In this document: piece by piece, positions 42,953 to 54,578 of the stretch
Layout: each line of letters starts with the position of its first letter
Position numbering within the stretch: the first letter of the stretch is position 1
From: Allacma fusca
Lineage: Eukaryota > Arthropoda > Collembola > Symphypleona > Sminthuridae
Assembly: GCA_947179485.1 (NCBI GenBank)
Contig: OX359246.1
Coordinates: forward strand, 52,493,632-52,557,631
Direction: 5' to 3'
DNA length: 64,000 bases
Position numbers and translations under genes: made by a program
The notes under the pieces: model-generated
Told to the model about the DNA's origin: nothing
Databases searched by the model: none
What the model saw: the letters and a program-made list of their open reading frames with translations, nothing else

Positions 42953-44740
42953 TAGGGATGCCAGTTATCGCCATTCATCTCATATCGCAATTATCGTTCT
43001 CGGGCAAATCACATTTTACGATATATCGCCTATCGGCGATATATCGGACCCTGTCTTCATTGAAATTAGATATGCTGGGGAAATTTATAACGTAATAATT
43101 TCAAAGTGTTTCAATTAAATTTATAAATTTAATCAAGCTTATGAAAGGTTATTTTCATATAACGTAACAAATTAATCCTCTGCATTAAAGAACATATCCG
43201 AGCAATCCTCTAAGTCAAATTGTGCGGTGACGAAACTACCGTTGTCATCCTAGTCAGCATCTTCTGACTAGTGCTGTCTATGGAAACGAAAATTTGGTAC
43301 CCATAACTGTTCCTGTACCTATACCCATTCTTTCAGGAACAGGAATGTTCCTGTTCCTGCTCCCAAAAGTACTTAAAGACTAGCAGAAAAGTACAACCTA
43401 CACATTTATGCCCCAGGGAACTCTATTTATGCATCGATTTAAAAAACCAAATATCAAATAGACTTTATTAAAAATAAATAACAGCAGACCATCTCCAATA
43501 CATTTAGCTACTGGAATTTAAATGAGAATTCATTAACAGTCACTAAATTAGTCATCGCAGCGCAAAGTACAGTAGTAACTGAAATTAGCTAGGACAAGTA
43601 GCACTTTCAATATACTTTTGCTAAACTAACAAGGATAATAGCACGCTGGAGTTTTCTGAGCTGCAATTTTTTCAAGTTCCAGAGAGTTCCACTTTTGCCC
43701 CGTATTAAATAATTATTATTTTTGTAAAATAATAACGTGTGAAAGAGTGACTTATTTGATATGTTGCGACGTATTTTTAAAATAATATTTTATTTGTGAG
43801 ATATTTTTATATTAAAAACTTCATGTGAATACCAGGTAGGTATACGTTTTGTTCCTGTTCCCAAACCCGCTTTTGTTCCCATATTTTGGGAACAATTTCT
43901 ATGTTCCCAAACGTTCCCAAAAAGGTTTTGGGAACAAAATTTGTGTTCCCGTACGTACCCATTCCTGTTCCTGTTCCCAAAAACCTGGGTGTCTCCTGTT
44001 CCCATTGACAGCACTACTTCTGACACGTACAACTCTTGAACAACCGAATTCGAATGCTCTTCACCGAATTTGACACTACGCACTGCTTTGAGTTATTATT
44101 TCATATCGAAAGTGTTATTTTCCGTAGTTGGCATAAGTACTGGATCTGTTTCACACAAAGCCTTAAAACAATCTTTTATTAGCAGAAAATACTCCCAAAC
44201 CTGAGCTCTGTTTCCATATTTTCCACGATATTTAACCGTAATCCTTCGAGTCATAAACTTTGTTCATGAGAGATCTGTATCTAGTTTTTTAATTCTGTGT
44301 ATTTTACCCCCTCCATTGATTCCGCTCATTTTCACTAATTATTATAAACGATTGTTGTTTCAATAAAATACATTATTAAACCGGAACTGCGTCGACTTGA
44401 AATGAAATGGGGACTGCACGCACAATTATTGTTGACGGCGGTAATACATGTGTGCAGTTGTCCTTTCCTTACATGAAATGTTTCTAGTGAAGGAGATTGT
44501 ACAGCAGCACTTTTTAAGTCAATAATGCTTGTATGCCATTTAGATGAATCCCTTTGTATTATTATCATTTAACCGCGCTATCGAAGGCACATTAAAAACA
44601 GGCCAAAGCATGGAAATTGATATTTGCGAGACACCCATATTCTCGACACATTTGGCGATTTTTATCGCAAGTTTTATCGGTGGTAAAATGGCGATATTTC
44701 CTAGAATATCATCTCGGCATTATCGTATTTGGCATCCCTA
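42953..44740. mobile_element. hAT non-autonomous element 5 (outer)
   Basis: The ends TAGGGATGCCAGTTATCG and CGTATTTGGCATCCCTA are flanked by the exact duplication ATACTTAC (42945-42952 and 44741-44748). Subterminal zones are full of ATATCG and TATCGCC words. It contains hAT element 6. A 77-codon minus-strand frame (44568-44335) is not recognisable as transposase. Confidence 0.93.
43269..44016. mobile_element. hAT non-autonomous element 6 (inside element 5)
   Basis: The ends TAGTGCTGTCTATGG and CCATTGACAGCACTA are flanked by the exact duplication CTTCTGAC (43261-43268 and 44017-44024). The 748-bp body carries TTCCTGTTCC/GGGAACA words at both ends. It belongs to a different family from the element it interrupts. 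Confidence 0.93.
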
Positions 44741-44748
44741 ATACTTAC

Positions 44749-45218
44749 CATCACCTGTTTTTATAGACAGTCAATTATATGTAAATCTGCCAGATTCGGA
44801 CAAGCAAAATAGTAGGCTCCCATGCGTATAGACGCCAAGACACAATTTGCTCTCACTCTAGACCATTTAAGGGGCAATAGTAAGCATTTTTAATTTATTT
44901 ATGAAAGTTTTCAAGTTTTTTTCAAATTTGTTCACCTGGCTAGTCAAAAACTCAGGATAGCTTGAGTAAACAATTTAAAGCACAAAGTTTGACCTGTTCA
45001 AAACAATCTTACTGCTCCACTTTCCATTGTTTTTGATGCTTTTGAGTAACAAGATAGAAAAATTATGATTTTTACTACTGTCCCTAATGTTGGCGAAGCC
45101 TAGATAACATTCGTTACTTTTCATAATACATCGAGTGAAAATAATACAAGTATAGGACAGGGGGCGTATGTGATAACACTACATAGAAGCTACAATAGAA
45201 GTTCTGTATAAAAGGAGT
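44749..45218. other. No gene seen
   Basis: AT-rich flank between hAT element 5 and the 29-bp array. No motif recognised. Confidence 0.4.
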
Positions 45219-45575
45219 AGTAGACAGTAAACTTCGAGTTTTTATAGTAGACTTAGTAAACTTCGAGTTTTTATAGAAGACTTAGTAAACTTCGATTTTT
45301 TATAGTAGACTTAGTAAACTTCGAGTTTTTATAGTAGACTTAGTAAACATCGAGTTTTTATAGTAGACTTAGTAAACTTCGAGTTTTTATAGAAGACTTA
45401 GTAAACTTCGAGTTTTTATAGTAGACTTAGTAAACTTCGAGTTTTTATAGTAGACTTAGTAAACATCGAGTTTTTATAGTAGACTTAGTAAACTTCGAGT
45501 TTTTATAGTAGACTTAGTAAACTTCGAGTTTTTATAGTAGACTTAGTAAACTTCGAGTTTTTATAGTAGATTGCC
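45219..45575. repeat. 29-bp minisatellite with four-unit higher-order pattern
   Basis: Twelve units of AGTAGACTTAGTAAACTTCG plus AGTTTTTAT. Variant units (AGAAGAC, and AAACATCG) recur every four units, so units 2-5 and 6-9 form a duplicated 116-bp block. The last three units are plain. Confidence 0.92.
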
Positions 45576-46641
45576 TTGCCAAATAACAGCAGATAAGTAA
45601 CAATAGTTGTTACTGAGCATCAAGGAAAAATAATTGAAGGCGGAAATGAAGAATTTACAACGAGTGTTGTATTTAAAAAAGTGACGATGACGTAACTCAT
45701 TTATTAATGAATGCAAAACTAACTCCCAGTCGTGATAAAACGATGCAAAATTGATCAGGCCCTTGGAAGGAAGTACCTAAGATTGATCAACTATTACACA
45801 GTCAAAACTCTTTATAGTCACTATCGCTGTATGCAACTTCTCTCTAGTCATAAAATAATTTAGCCCCGGCGATGCTTCCGTATACTGTAATGTTAAATAA
45901 CTTCTGAATAGTCAACTTCCCAATAGTCATGACCTTTCTATGGTCCAGCATATTTCGTTTCCCGAGGAATCTACAACACTCCATATAATCACATCATTTC
46001 AAAAATTCGTGCCCAGTCGCGATCTTAATTCTAATATTAACGAAGAATATTTAAACCTTGCTATGCACATACAGTGTACACCATAATATTTTACCAGCAC
46101 ATATTAGCACGTCGCATACATGTACAAAGCGTGTTTTGCAAGGGGGATCAAAATATTAACAAAATTAAATTTGAGGGGATGGGTCAACTGCATTTCATGG
46201 AGGGTCAAATTTAGCTACTTATATGTAGTGTAACATAATTGTTACTTGGTCCTAGCCACCGAAATGAGGATGAACTAAAGTTTATATTGATTGTTAATTT
46301 AAGTTAAATTATATTTAACTACATTTCTAATTGTGAATAAGTTATTGCCCTAATTTAACGACCAATAGATTTGAGTTCTAAACAGAATAAAAGGGGCTGT
46401 TGTCAGTTGGAGTAGTCAGTCTCTCTTTAGAGTCTGGGTCTCTGACTTATAAGAGTAGCCAGAGTTTAGGACGGGGAAGCCCTATCCAAACTCGTATTAT
46501 ATTGATGCTTAAATGATTGAATAAATTGTTGTACTTATTATAATTGTGAAGTAAACAGATAGCTTTGAAACACGCATTTCGTTTTACATTATGCATTTAC
46601 TAAATTATACTGATACGTTTTACTACGCGTTTCTCACATTA
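45576..46641 (+). other. No gene; candidate solo LTR at about 46205-46560
   Basis: Around 46386 AATAAAAGGGGCTGTTGTCA looks like a TATA-type box followed by an initiator-like CAGTT (46408). ATTGAATAAATTG near 46515 offers a polyadenylation signal. That order, plus a TGTA start near 46222 and an ACA end near 46558, would suit a solo LTR. No target duplication or second copy was found, so this is tentative. Confidence 0.25.
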
Positions 46642-47905
46642 CAGAGGGCGGGCCTTCCTATTTAGACCCCTTAGTAACAATTAATTTAGAGCACTTATAT
46701 CGGTGACGAATATCTGTCGAATTTTTTAATGGTGACCACTGTTCTTAACAATTGGAATCAAAAAGAATTTTGAAGATTTTTTGACGTTGTTGAACACGGC
46801 CAGCGTCGCAGTATTCCACATACCGCGAAGTATTTTCCACATTCCATCTGCCCGCGAGCGCTTCAGGAAAATCTTCTGCTTGAGGAAGCCAAACCCGAAA
46901 AAGTACATGGGACTTGCATCGGGATACTTTATGGGTATTTGGCTATTAACAAAAATTGTTATTGCCAAAGATTTTCGATCCTGCTCTGCATAATCCTGGG
47001 ATTTCTATGTAGTGTCGGATGATGCGGCGTTGTGATGAGTAGTCACCTTTGACCTCTCACCAGGGGGAATCTCGGAAGAAATTTCTTAATGTTTTTACTT
47101 CATCAAGTACTTTATATAGTACCCAGCACTCACCTTGAAGTTTTTAGTCACTTCGATGAGGGGTAGGGTTCCTCTTTTACATAGTCCGTGAATCACCATG
47201 AAGGTTTAAAAAAAGTGTTCGGGGTCCACTACCCATTCTTCCTGATTTTTTTCTGTTTGATAAATGTAACTTGTTTCTTTTCCTGTTGGTATTGTGGACC
47301 CCAAATATTTCTTCATGCAATTTGGCCACAAATTCTTGTCAGACAGTGCACAAAATTTTTTAAACGATTTGTCTTGCGGATCTGAATGAGCTTCAGGGAC
47401 AACTTGCGAACGCGAATTTTGTACCGAAATATTCGGAATTTTTTAATACATTTTCGTGCAGGTATTGTACCATTACTGAACTTTGGGAAACATTTGTCTG
47501 GTTCGGTGAATTTTTCTGTAGTAACTAGAAAAATAATTTTTTAGTATAGTTTTGTAGGAGGCAGTACACTTTTCGGTTGACACTTTATTGGCGACGGAAA
47601 TCCAATCGCTTTGGCAATCCGACTTTTTTCTTTCCAATTAATTATATGAACCACACAAGTTTTAGAAATGCTCATTTTCTGTTTTTTAAATTTACTCACT
47701 AAAACAATTTTCATTTTAGCTTTGGAAAGTCCCAAAACGAGTCCAACTTTCGGGTCGGTTTTTTGGACTTAATGTTGAAGGAAATGAATGAAACGTTTTT
47801 GTACGTATAGTGACTAATTATAAGTTTCCCGCTAATTTTTTCGCGCCTTAGCTTCGTTGAAATTAAGGGACATTGAGTGATCTAAATAGAAAGGCCCACC
47901 CTCTG
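46642..47905 (-). mobile_element. Tc1/mariner-like element, 1264 bp
   Basis: Inverted ends of 29 bp start CAGAGGGCGGGCCTTCCTAT on the left and CAGAGGGTGGGCCTTTCTAT on the right, read inward. They match at 25 of 29 positions and are flanked by TA (46640-46641 and 47906-47907). The interior carries a decayed minus-strand transposase of the size expected for the family, so this is an intact-length but dead copy. Confidence 0.93.
46726..47738 (-). pseudogene. Tc1/mariner-like transposase
   Basis: Minus strand. The N-terminal frame (47735-47541) ends a helix-turn-helix region with 'ISKTCVVHIINWKEKSRIAK'. In the middle, 'HGLCKRGTLPLIEVTKNFKV' and 'SAGYYIKYLMK' (near 47190-47100) match the stretch before the second catalytic residue. 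HHNAASSDT near 47030 stands where QxDGAxxH is expected, so that Asp is Asn. The C-terminal frame (46968-46726) has 'KYPDASPMYFFGFGFLKQKI', equivalent to SPDLNPxDFFLWGxLK with the third acidic position, and runs to the family-like end. Several frameshifts and stops occur. The enzyme would cut and paste the element at TA sites. Confidence 0.82.
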
Positions 47906-47907
47906 TA

Positions 47908-48859
47908 TATGTCCCTGAAACATATTTTCTTCAGTTTTTTTATGTTTTTTGAAAATCCGGCTATATTTTGAATGAATTTCAGGTTTTTTGCTTTACAAAT
48001 TTTTAAAATACCGTTAAGCCTACTTTATTCACCATTACTTTAACGTACAAGGTCGTGACATCGATTGCGACCATCAGGCCGGGTCGGAGCGTAAATATTT
48101 TTCGATTTTTCCAAAGGGGGTCAAAACTAACTTTGGTATGCCCTTTGTACATGTATGAGCACGTGACATTTCTCATTCATTGTGTTTACTTGTGTACAAA
48201 CATAGTTAACATTGGTGCATTGCATTCCTACTAATCAAGTTATTTTGGGTATCATGTGCTAGCCTTCATCAATGATTATTACTAACTATAAGTAGAAGGT
48301 TCCGTGCGCAAAGTGAATTTATGTATATAACATGTTAATGTCTGCACAAGATTATTATTCATGTCGAACAGAGGCTATCTATTAATTATGCATGCTAAAC
48401 GTACATGGTTTAAAAAATCTTAAGTTCATTTATTTATGATCCAGTTTTTTTCATGTTGTAAGTACCAAATGTAACCAAAGTTTATAATATTTTCGTAGAA
48501 ACGCTGGCGCCTGCACGTAACGCTGAACAAAAGTCCTTGTTCACATGTGAAATTGAAAATGATATCAGTGAGGAAGAAAGTTAGTCCAAAACGACGTTTC
48601 CAACGTAAACTTAATCGGTTGGCGCAGGAGGATTCGGAAGGTTGTGATCCTGAAAATTCGGAAAGGAAGTCTCTGAAAAGGGAAGATTTTGAGCAGCTGA
48701 ATTTAGTAGTTCCTCCTAAGGGGCTATATACAGGGAAGCCTGGTATCTACGAATATCTTTTACAGTTTTAAAAATTAATTATTTATAATACAGGGACGTA
48801 ATTTTTGGAACTTGCATTAAGTTAACTAGATATTTACTACAAAAATTTTAGCACCTGAC
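47908..48859 (+). other. Mostly empty stretch with one basic open frame
   Basis: A 74-codon plus-strand frame (48547-48771) starts 'MKLKMISVRKKVSPKRRFQR' and is strongly basic, then acidic, ending 'YTGKPGIYEYLLQF'. It is preceded in another frame by 'RNAEQKSLFTCEIENDISEE', so a frameshifted longer protein is possible. I do not recognise it. The rest shows no signal. Confidence 0.3.
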
Positions 48860-49119
48860 TCAATTAATCACATTCTCTCTCTGACTGCTGGGCAGAGCAG
48901 AGAAAAGCCTAACTTTCCTGCAACAAGGTGCCTGGCTATCTTGAAAGTTACTAAAATTTGCAGTTGTAAGCGGCTGGGAATCCTGACACCCTCAGTAGTC
49001 ACTTGACCTAGGACCATGAACTGACCTGTACCTTCTACTTGCAGATGGCTGCGTATTGTTCTGCGGCTTAGAATTATTTGAACTCTGCCTTAATTTAATC
49101 TTGTTATTTTTGTCTCACC

Positions 49120-49720
49120 ATGCCTTCTAATTCCTGTGTTTGTGCGTTGTGTAAACTGAAGCTTTGCAAATGTGTACACAGTGTTACCTGCGAAACCTGC
49201 TCCTATGTATACCATAGGAAATGCATCAACATGAGCTTAACAATTCATAGAGCTATTGATCTGCATTTATGGGCATGTGCGTCCCAAGCAATAATAGCAA
49301 CAATGACCACAATCTTAGTTTTGCTAATATTGTCTCTAGTGATGACTGTAACAATGAAACCGGTGCTGGATCTCCTAGATCATGTTACCAGGTGCGGAAT
49401 TTGACTTGCAAAAATTGTTCATGTATTTTACCTTAATATATATAATATCGTTACCTACAAATTCGAGGAATTAAAAGTTTTACTCTGTGAAAGAACCAGT
49501 GACATTGCTGCACTAGGGGAAACATTTTTTGATAACTTGGATTTTTTAACACTAATTAAAATTTATATAACAACAGGCTAAAATTCAATAGCTCAAAATC
49601 GCTGTAATTCGAAAAAAGGTGGTGGAATCTTGTTATATTTACACAAAAGGATTAGATACAATGTCATTGACTTAAATGTAGAGCTTAACAACTGATGCTA
49701 AAATTTTAGCATGTAAAAAT
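49120..49720 (+). pseudogene. LINE B zinc finger and endonuclease start
   Basis: From ATG 49120 the PHD-like pattern is clear: CALCKLKLCKC..., then CETCSYVYHRKC, then W-x-C. The endonuclease follows with 'YKFEELKVLLCERTSDIAAL', GETFFDN and 'KKGGGILLYLHKRIRYNVI'. Several stops are present, and the domain is cut short by the LTR-like repeat at 49728. The finger is better preserved than in LINE A, where the same position holds a stop after H-x2-C. Confidence 0.75.
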
Positions 49721-49727
49721 TCTTGAC

Positions 49728-49975
49728 TGAATAACCCCTTTTCCTGGATCACATTAGTCATACCTGATAAGGCTAAAACTTTGCAAGGTACTTTGAGTCA
49801 TACAATAAATAAACAAGTTGAATATTACATTACAACAATGGAATGTTACAGACATGACATATAACTATATCAATGACATACTATGGTATTAAGGATCATA
49901 ACATCATTCAACTATTAGCAATAATAAATATTTGATCTTTGAAATAATTTAGGATTACTAATATGTCATCACAAT
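49728..49975 (+). repeat. LTR-like dispersed repeat, copy 2
   Basis: Matches 19738-19992 over most of its length, with the same AATAAA and the same end TGTCATCACA. It sits inside the LINE B endonuclease region. Confidence 0.6.
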
Positions 49976-50159
49976 TTTCCTGCATTCCATGTCATTAATA
50001 TCTAAAGCTGTTGTCCTATATAAATTAGTGCATGTCAATGATAAGTATTAACAATGAAGTCATTACAATAACAAAATTATAAATATTTGGGGTCTACAAT
50101 TAAGCATTAGACAGTTATGTAAATAGGCAAGATAATTTCAGTGTACAATTCAATAAGAA

Positions 50160-51700
50160 CAAGTCGTCTAATGGTATATGGAGGGTTGTTGACGAAATCG
50201 TGTGGTCAATAGACATGCAGGTACTACTGTTGATAAACCATATGTTGACAAAAACATTATTAGTACGCATGAAGATATTTGTGATGCCCTGTCTACGTTC
50301 TTGACAGTTCCATGTGATTATACTGACAATGATATACTTGTTTTTAAGAACCAATTAAACGTTGATTCTGAATTTGAAGCCATATCTGCTACAGAAATAT
50401 TGTCTGTGGTACATATTTAAACCATAAAAGCAATAAGTACGAACTTATTAACCGTGATGTTTTCTATAAAGGTACTCTGGTGACTCCCGTCTTGCTACTG
50501 TTTAATCTTATCTTATCTTCATGTCTATAAAGCCAGCACTTTGAGACGGCTGTAATTATGCCAATTTTTAAAGGCAAGGGTAGTACACTTTGTCCTGACT
50601 CCCAGCGGCCAATACATGGTCTCCCTTTGCTTAATAAGCATTCGGAAAAGGTACTCTACAGCCATTTTTATGGTGTTATAACAACCTTAATGAAATTTAA
50701 CATGGTTTTCGCAGAAGTAGATCCTGTTTTACTACTACTTTGGTGCTTAGGCATACGATTTGTATATATCCAGGATTGCCCTTAGTAAATGCACTCGCGG
50801 TATTTATATGCCTGAAGAAGTCTTTTAACTCAGATTTTTGGCTACTCCTACGATGTAAAATTCAAAAGATTTTCAGGTGCAATGTAAGGCTTAAAATAGT
50901 TTTAAATGGTAGACGATTTAATAGATTTGATGACTTGAATGGTGTTCCCCAGGGATCTATACTTGTTTCTTCTGTTCTCCTCTGATATAAGTAATGTTAT
51001 AACAATTGATTATGTATAACTCAACTATTCGCTAATATTCAGCGATGGTTGGATAAAGTGCAAGTTTGGATGAATCAAAATTCTCTTACCAAAAATACTT
51101 CTGAGACTATGTATGTGATCTTCAATAAATCAAATCGAGGTATTGATACTAGGTAGGCTATATGTTAGGCGGCATGCATAAATTATGTAACGCTTAGTCG
51201 GTTAGTGGTGGATTTTCTTAACGTTATGCTAGCGTTACGCACAGTAGGTGGTGATTTTGTACTCTTTCACCTAACGCAATGTTTGATTAGATCTAGTTTC
51301 ACCGCGCGGGAATTCTTGGCATATTTAGTGAAAATATTTGAGTGCGAGGTTTCATTTTTAGGAAAATGTGTGAAAATCAAAGGACTGCAATTTCTACAAG
51401 ACAAGAGGCATTTCCGACATAATTTTAGAACTAATTATTTAAGTTATGCATAAATTAATTATTATTACTTTATGTATGATAGTGTGGATTAGATGATAGC
51501 GTTCGTTCTCTCGCATTTTGACTGTTGTATCTTTGTATGGTCTAATAAATGTAAAATTGATATCCTCCGACATAAATTCGGTAGATTTCTTATAACTTCT
51601 TATACTATCAAACATAAACTCCAGAAAACAGAATGCTTTGCTAACATATACGAATATTTTAGTTTACAAACTATACATGAACGTATTGTCTATTATTGAC
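50160..51700 (+). pseudogene. LINE B connector and reverse transcriptase
   Basis: Connector sequence ('EDICDALSTFLTVPCDYTDN') parallels LINE A ('EICNVLADSFTVPSNYTDTD'). RT pieces are 'IMPIFKGKGSTLCPDSQRPI', 'LAVFICLKKSFNSD' (motif A Asp lost: ICLKK in place of IDLxK) and 'LNGVPQGSILVS' (motif B). After it, no YADD is readable; the sequence goes to 'QVWMNQNSLTKN', the interruption, and the C-terminal 'IAFVLSHFDCCIFVWSNKCK'. A deletion has removed the YADD region. Confidence 0.78.
51155..51485. mobile_element. Possible TIR-element remnant inside LINE B
   Basis: Starts near GGCGGCATGCATAAATTATG followed by TAACGC, and contains CTAACGTT- and GCGTTACGC-like words resembling the element at 12882-13680. 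It replaces the part of LINE B between the palm and the C-terminal domain. Clear inverted ends were not found. Confidence 0.35.
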
Positions 51701-51930
51701 AGAAGTTGCAACATCTAGGCCACTGTGGAAACTACATAAATGGGTTATAACATGTTAAGATTACTGCTTCTCGTCTTCGATCCTCAAGTCGCTACGACAT
51801 GATAATAATACTATGGTATAATTTAATTTTCTCTTTGTTTGTGATGCGGTATTTACTTAATGATTATATACTTAATGACTGTTTTGCGATATTAACCATG
51901 ATCTGTCTGTTGTGAAAATCGATATTTGTA

Positions 51931-52139
51931 TTGACTCCTTTGGCATTCAACGTCTGCTTGAAATCAAGACTACTACTACTACTCCACTACCACTACGCTA
52001 ATGAAATCAGCAATCCCGAAGCTGGTGTCAATTTACAGGTACAGGATATGGATGAACTATCGATTGAGTTTGATATCCAGCGCATAAAACTCCATTATAA
52101 AAATCGATACATTTGCCACCATTTGCCTTGCGTTACCGC
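51931..52139 (+). other. Open frame interrupted by hAT element 7
   Basis: A plus-strand frame ending 'YKNRYICHHLPCVTA' at the left target duplication. If the hAT and one copy of its duplication are ignored, the frame continues at 54418 with 'DSATLIFRIVNKNVK' and a TGA. The protein is not recognised. It lies directly after LINE B and could be LINE 3' sequence or an older gene fragment. Confidence 0.35.
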
Positions 52140-54409
52140 TAGAGCTGCGGTCGGGTCAAGTAAATTGAGGATCCGAACTTGAACTTGACCTGCCTTTGAA
52201 CTAGCAAGCATTAATTCGCATGGAAACGAACTTGGTATTTTGAATCTTGTCAAGTATTTGACCATTCAAGTAATTTTATCCAAGTATATTTTGAGCTACC
52301 TGAACTTGAAATAGTACCTGCAATTCGATTCCAAAATTGTGTAACCCGAACTTGAACCCGAACTTGAACCCGAACTTGAATTTCAAGTATTACAAGTAAT
52401 TTTTTAAAATATAAAACTTCATACTATAATTTCTGCCACACAACGAAAATTACATTTTACGAAACAAATTGTGGTGAATATTTTAATAAAACAAAAGATT
52501 GATGTTAAGAAGTTATAGTGAGGTGGTCATATTTATTCTACATAAGTACAAACAAACCGATTCCTGCAGCTATTATTACGCATCCCCAGGGTTGCACAAA
52601 TGAAAATGCCCTCGGTTTTATGCCTGCCCTCCTGAAAATGCCCTGAAAATGCCCAAAACGCCGAAAATGCCCTGAAAATGCCTTACTCTGAAAATGCCCT
52701 GCATTTTGGGCATTTTGGGCATTTTTACAGAAACTTATACACTATGACCAGTATTGCTCCTTTAGCGAATATAAGGGAGTTTTTCATAGTATAATCAAAC
52801 CCATTTAGTTTTAGAAAATCTTATACTTGATTTAAAAAAAAAATTAATTTGTATAATTCATTAATGGCTATTTCAATAAGCCCCAACGGAGTTGCAAACT
52901 TTCAACGCTGTACATTAAAAAAATTTGAATTTGGAAAGAACAATTTGCACAGTGCCAGTATAAATCCCGTATTTTAATAATGGCTTGTAAAGTATAGACA
53001 ATTTTACACTTCAATTAGATACATATAATGCGACGGTTATAATATACATTTGTCAAAACTTGGAGATTCCGTAGCAAATTTTGTTCAAAATGTAACAATA
53101 AATACATTTAGATGACAACGAGTTTTGAAGCTCACAAACAATGATATTGTTAATCTTTTAACAAATATTTTATCTTTTTGTGTTGCATCTTTGCCCGAAT
53201 ATGCTTGTTCTTGAAATCTAAATAATTATAGACACGGTGTTCAAGCGAATTTTTACAACAAAATAAGGCAAATAGAATTATTATTATTTTTCCATAAATA
53301 TGTCCATATCAACTGGCTCCAGGTTTCAACCTTTTTGGAAAAAGTTTGTTTCTATAATTTTATCATGTAATCCAGTTGAATATTTAAATTATTTTCAACA
53401 TACTGTTTTGTGACCTATTTTGCAAAACTAGCAGGTAGCTAAAGTCATATATTTAAAAAATTGGAGTGAATATGCCGAAAATGCCTGCCCTAGGCTGAAT
53501 ATGTCCAAAGTGCCATAGATGCCGAAAATGCCATGGCATTTTCAATTGTGCAACCCTGCGCATTCCCCAGTATTCTTTATACTTCCGCAGTAGCTCTCAT
53601 TGTCAGCTTGAGATAATCGTCGCGTTTCTAAAATTTCAACCATCCCTTTATGCAAAGACAAGTACGAACAGTGTCTGATAACATTAACAGACGATATTTG
53701 AAGAAGCGAACACCATTTATACAAAATCCAATAATTAAAAATTATAAGTACTTATTTCAGTAATTAAATTCATAAAGATTCTCTACTCCCCTTATATGTA
53801 AAATCTTGATGGGCAATTGTAGAATTGAATTTCCTCTCAATCTCCGGTTTTGCAGAATGACCATTTTCTGTTGATTCTATAATATTATTTCTGAGCACGA
53901 GAACTCATTTGTATATAAAAAATAATTGTACTTACAATACCCGTGTATTATGAAGTTGGAAGTGTGAATCCGAAAGTAAACGGAACCCTCGTCTATAGTC
54001 CTTATCCTCCAAACATTGCGGTGTAATGCGTATGCTTAACGAGTCCGTAACGTTCTCATTATGAGCGAGAAAGCAGCTCGTTCTCGGGAAAAAGTATGAC
54101 TGAACCGGTGGGGCATTTGAAAAATCGTTTTATTGAGAATCCAAATACTTGTAATAATACTTGCATTTACACGTTCGGGTGCAGGTATTTCATGAGCTCA
54201 GATTCGCACTTGCAAGATATTTTGATGCAAGTTTAATTTCTCAACCTGCACTTGCAATTTACCCGACTTGAATTACCAAGTTCGGATTCCCCTTTTACTT
54301 GTACCTGACCCTATTTATCACGTACATTTAATAGCTCAACCCGAACTTGACCCGAACTTGACCCGACTTGGTACGTGTCAAGTAATACTTGTACTTGAGC
54401 GCAGCTCTG
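52140..54409. mobile_element. hAT non-autonomous element 7 (outer)
   Basis: The ends TAGAGCTGCGG and CGCAGCTCTG are flanked by the exact duplication GTTACCGC (52132-52139 and 54410-54417). Both subterminal zones are crowded with CCCGAACTTGAA/TTCAAGT words. hAT element 3 copy B is inserted inside. No transposase is seen. Without the inner element it is about 1.29 kb. Confidence 0.93.
52587..53558. mobile_element. hAT non-autonomous element 3, copy B
   Basis: The ends CAGGGTTGCACAAATG and CAATTGTGCAACCCTG are flanked by CGCATCCC and CGCATTCC (7 of 8 match). Subterminal zones carry many GAAAATGCCC/GGGCATTTT words. Its 972 bp matches the size of copy A at 33.6 kb. Confidence 0.9.
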
Positions 54410-54578
54410 GTTACCGCAGACTCTGCCACACTGATATTTCGTATTGTTAACAAGAATGTTAAGTGAATAGAGCTTGTTTGCAGCTTGAATTTGTAGTTTA
54501 AATTAAAAGAGTTGGCGGCAACAAATTCTACACATTTAATTACTATAAATTCCTGACTATGAAAATGTTTTGAAATAA

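Larger units (their letters stand above)
48860..51920 (+). mobile_element. LINE B: second copy of the LINE A family
   Basis: Leader words (CTGACTGCTG, CAACAAGGT, AAAGT.AC.AA) and the PHD-like finger match LINE A. Endonuclease, RT and C-terminal pieces follow in the same order, more eroded than in LINE A. A 250-bp LTR-like repeat (49728-49975) and a 330-bp insertion or replacement (about 51155-51485) interrupt it. Confidence 0.82.

Noticed and set aside
46205..46560. Host gene promoter with TATA box
   Set aside because: TATA-like and AATAAA signals lie about 130 bp apart with no gene between or after them, which fits an LTR better than a promoter; kept only as a tentative LTR.
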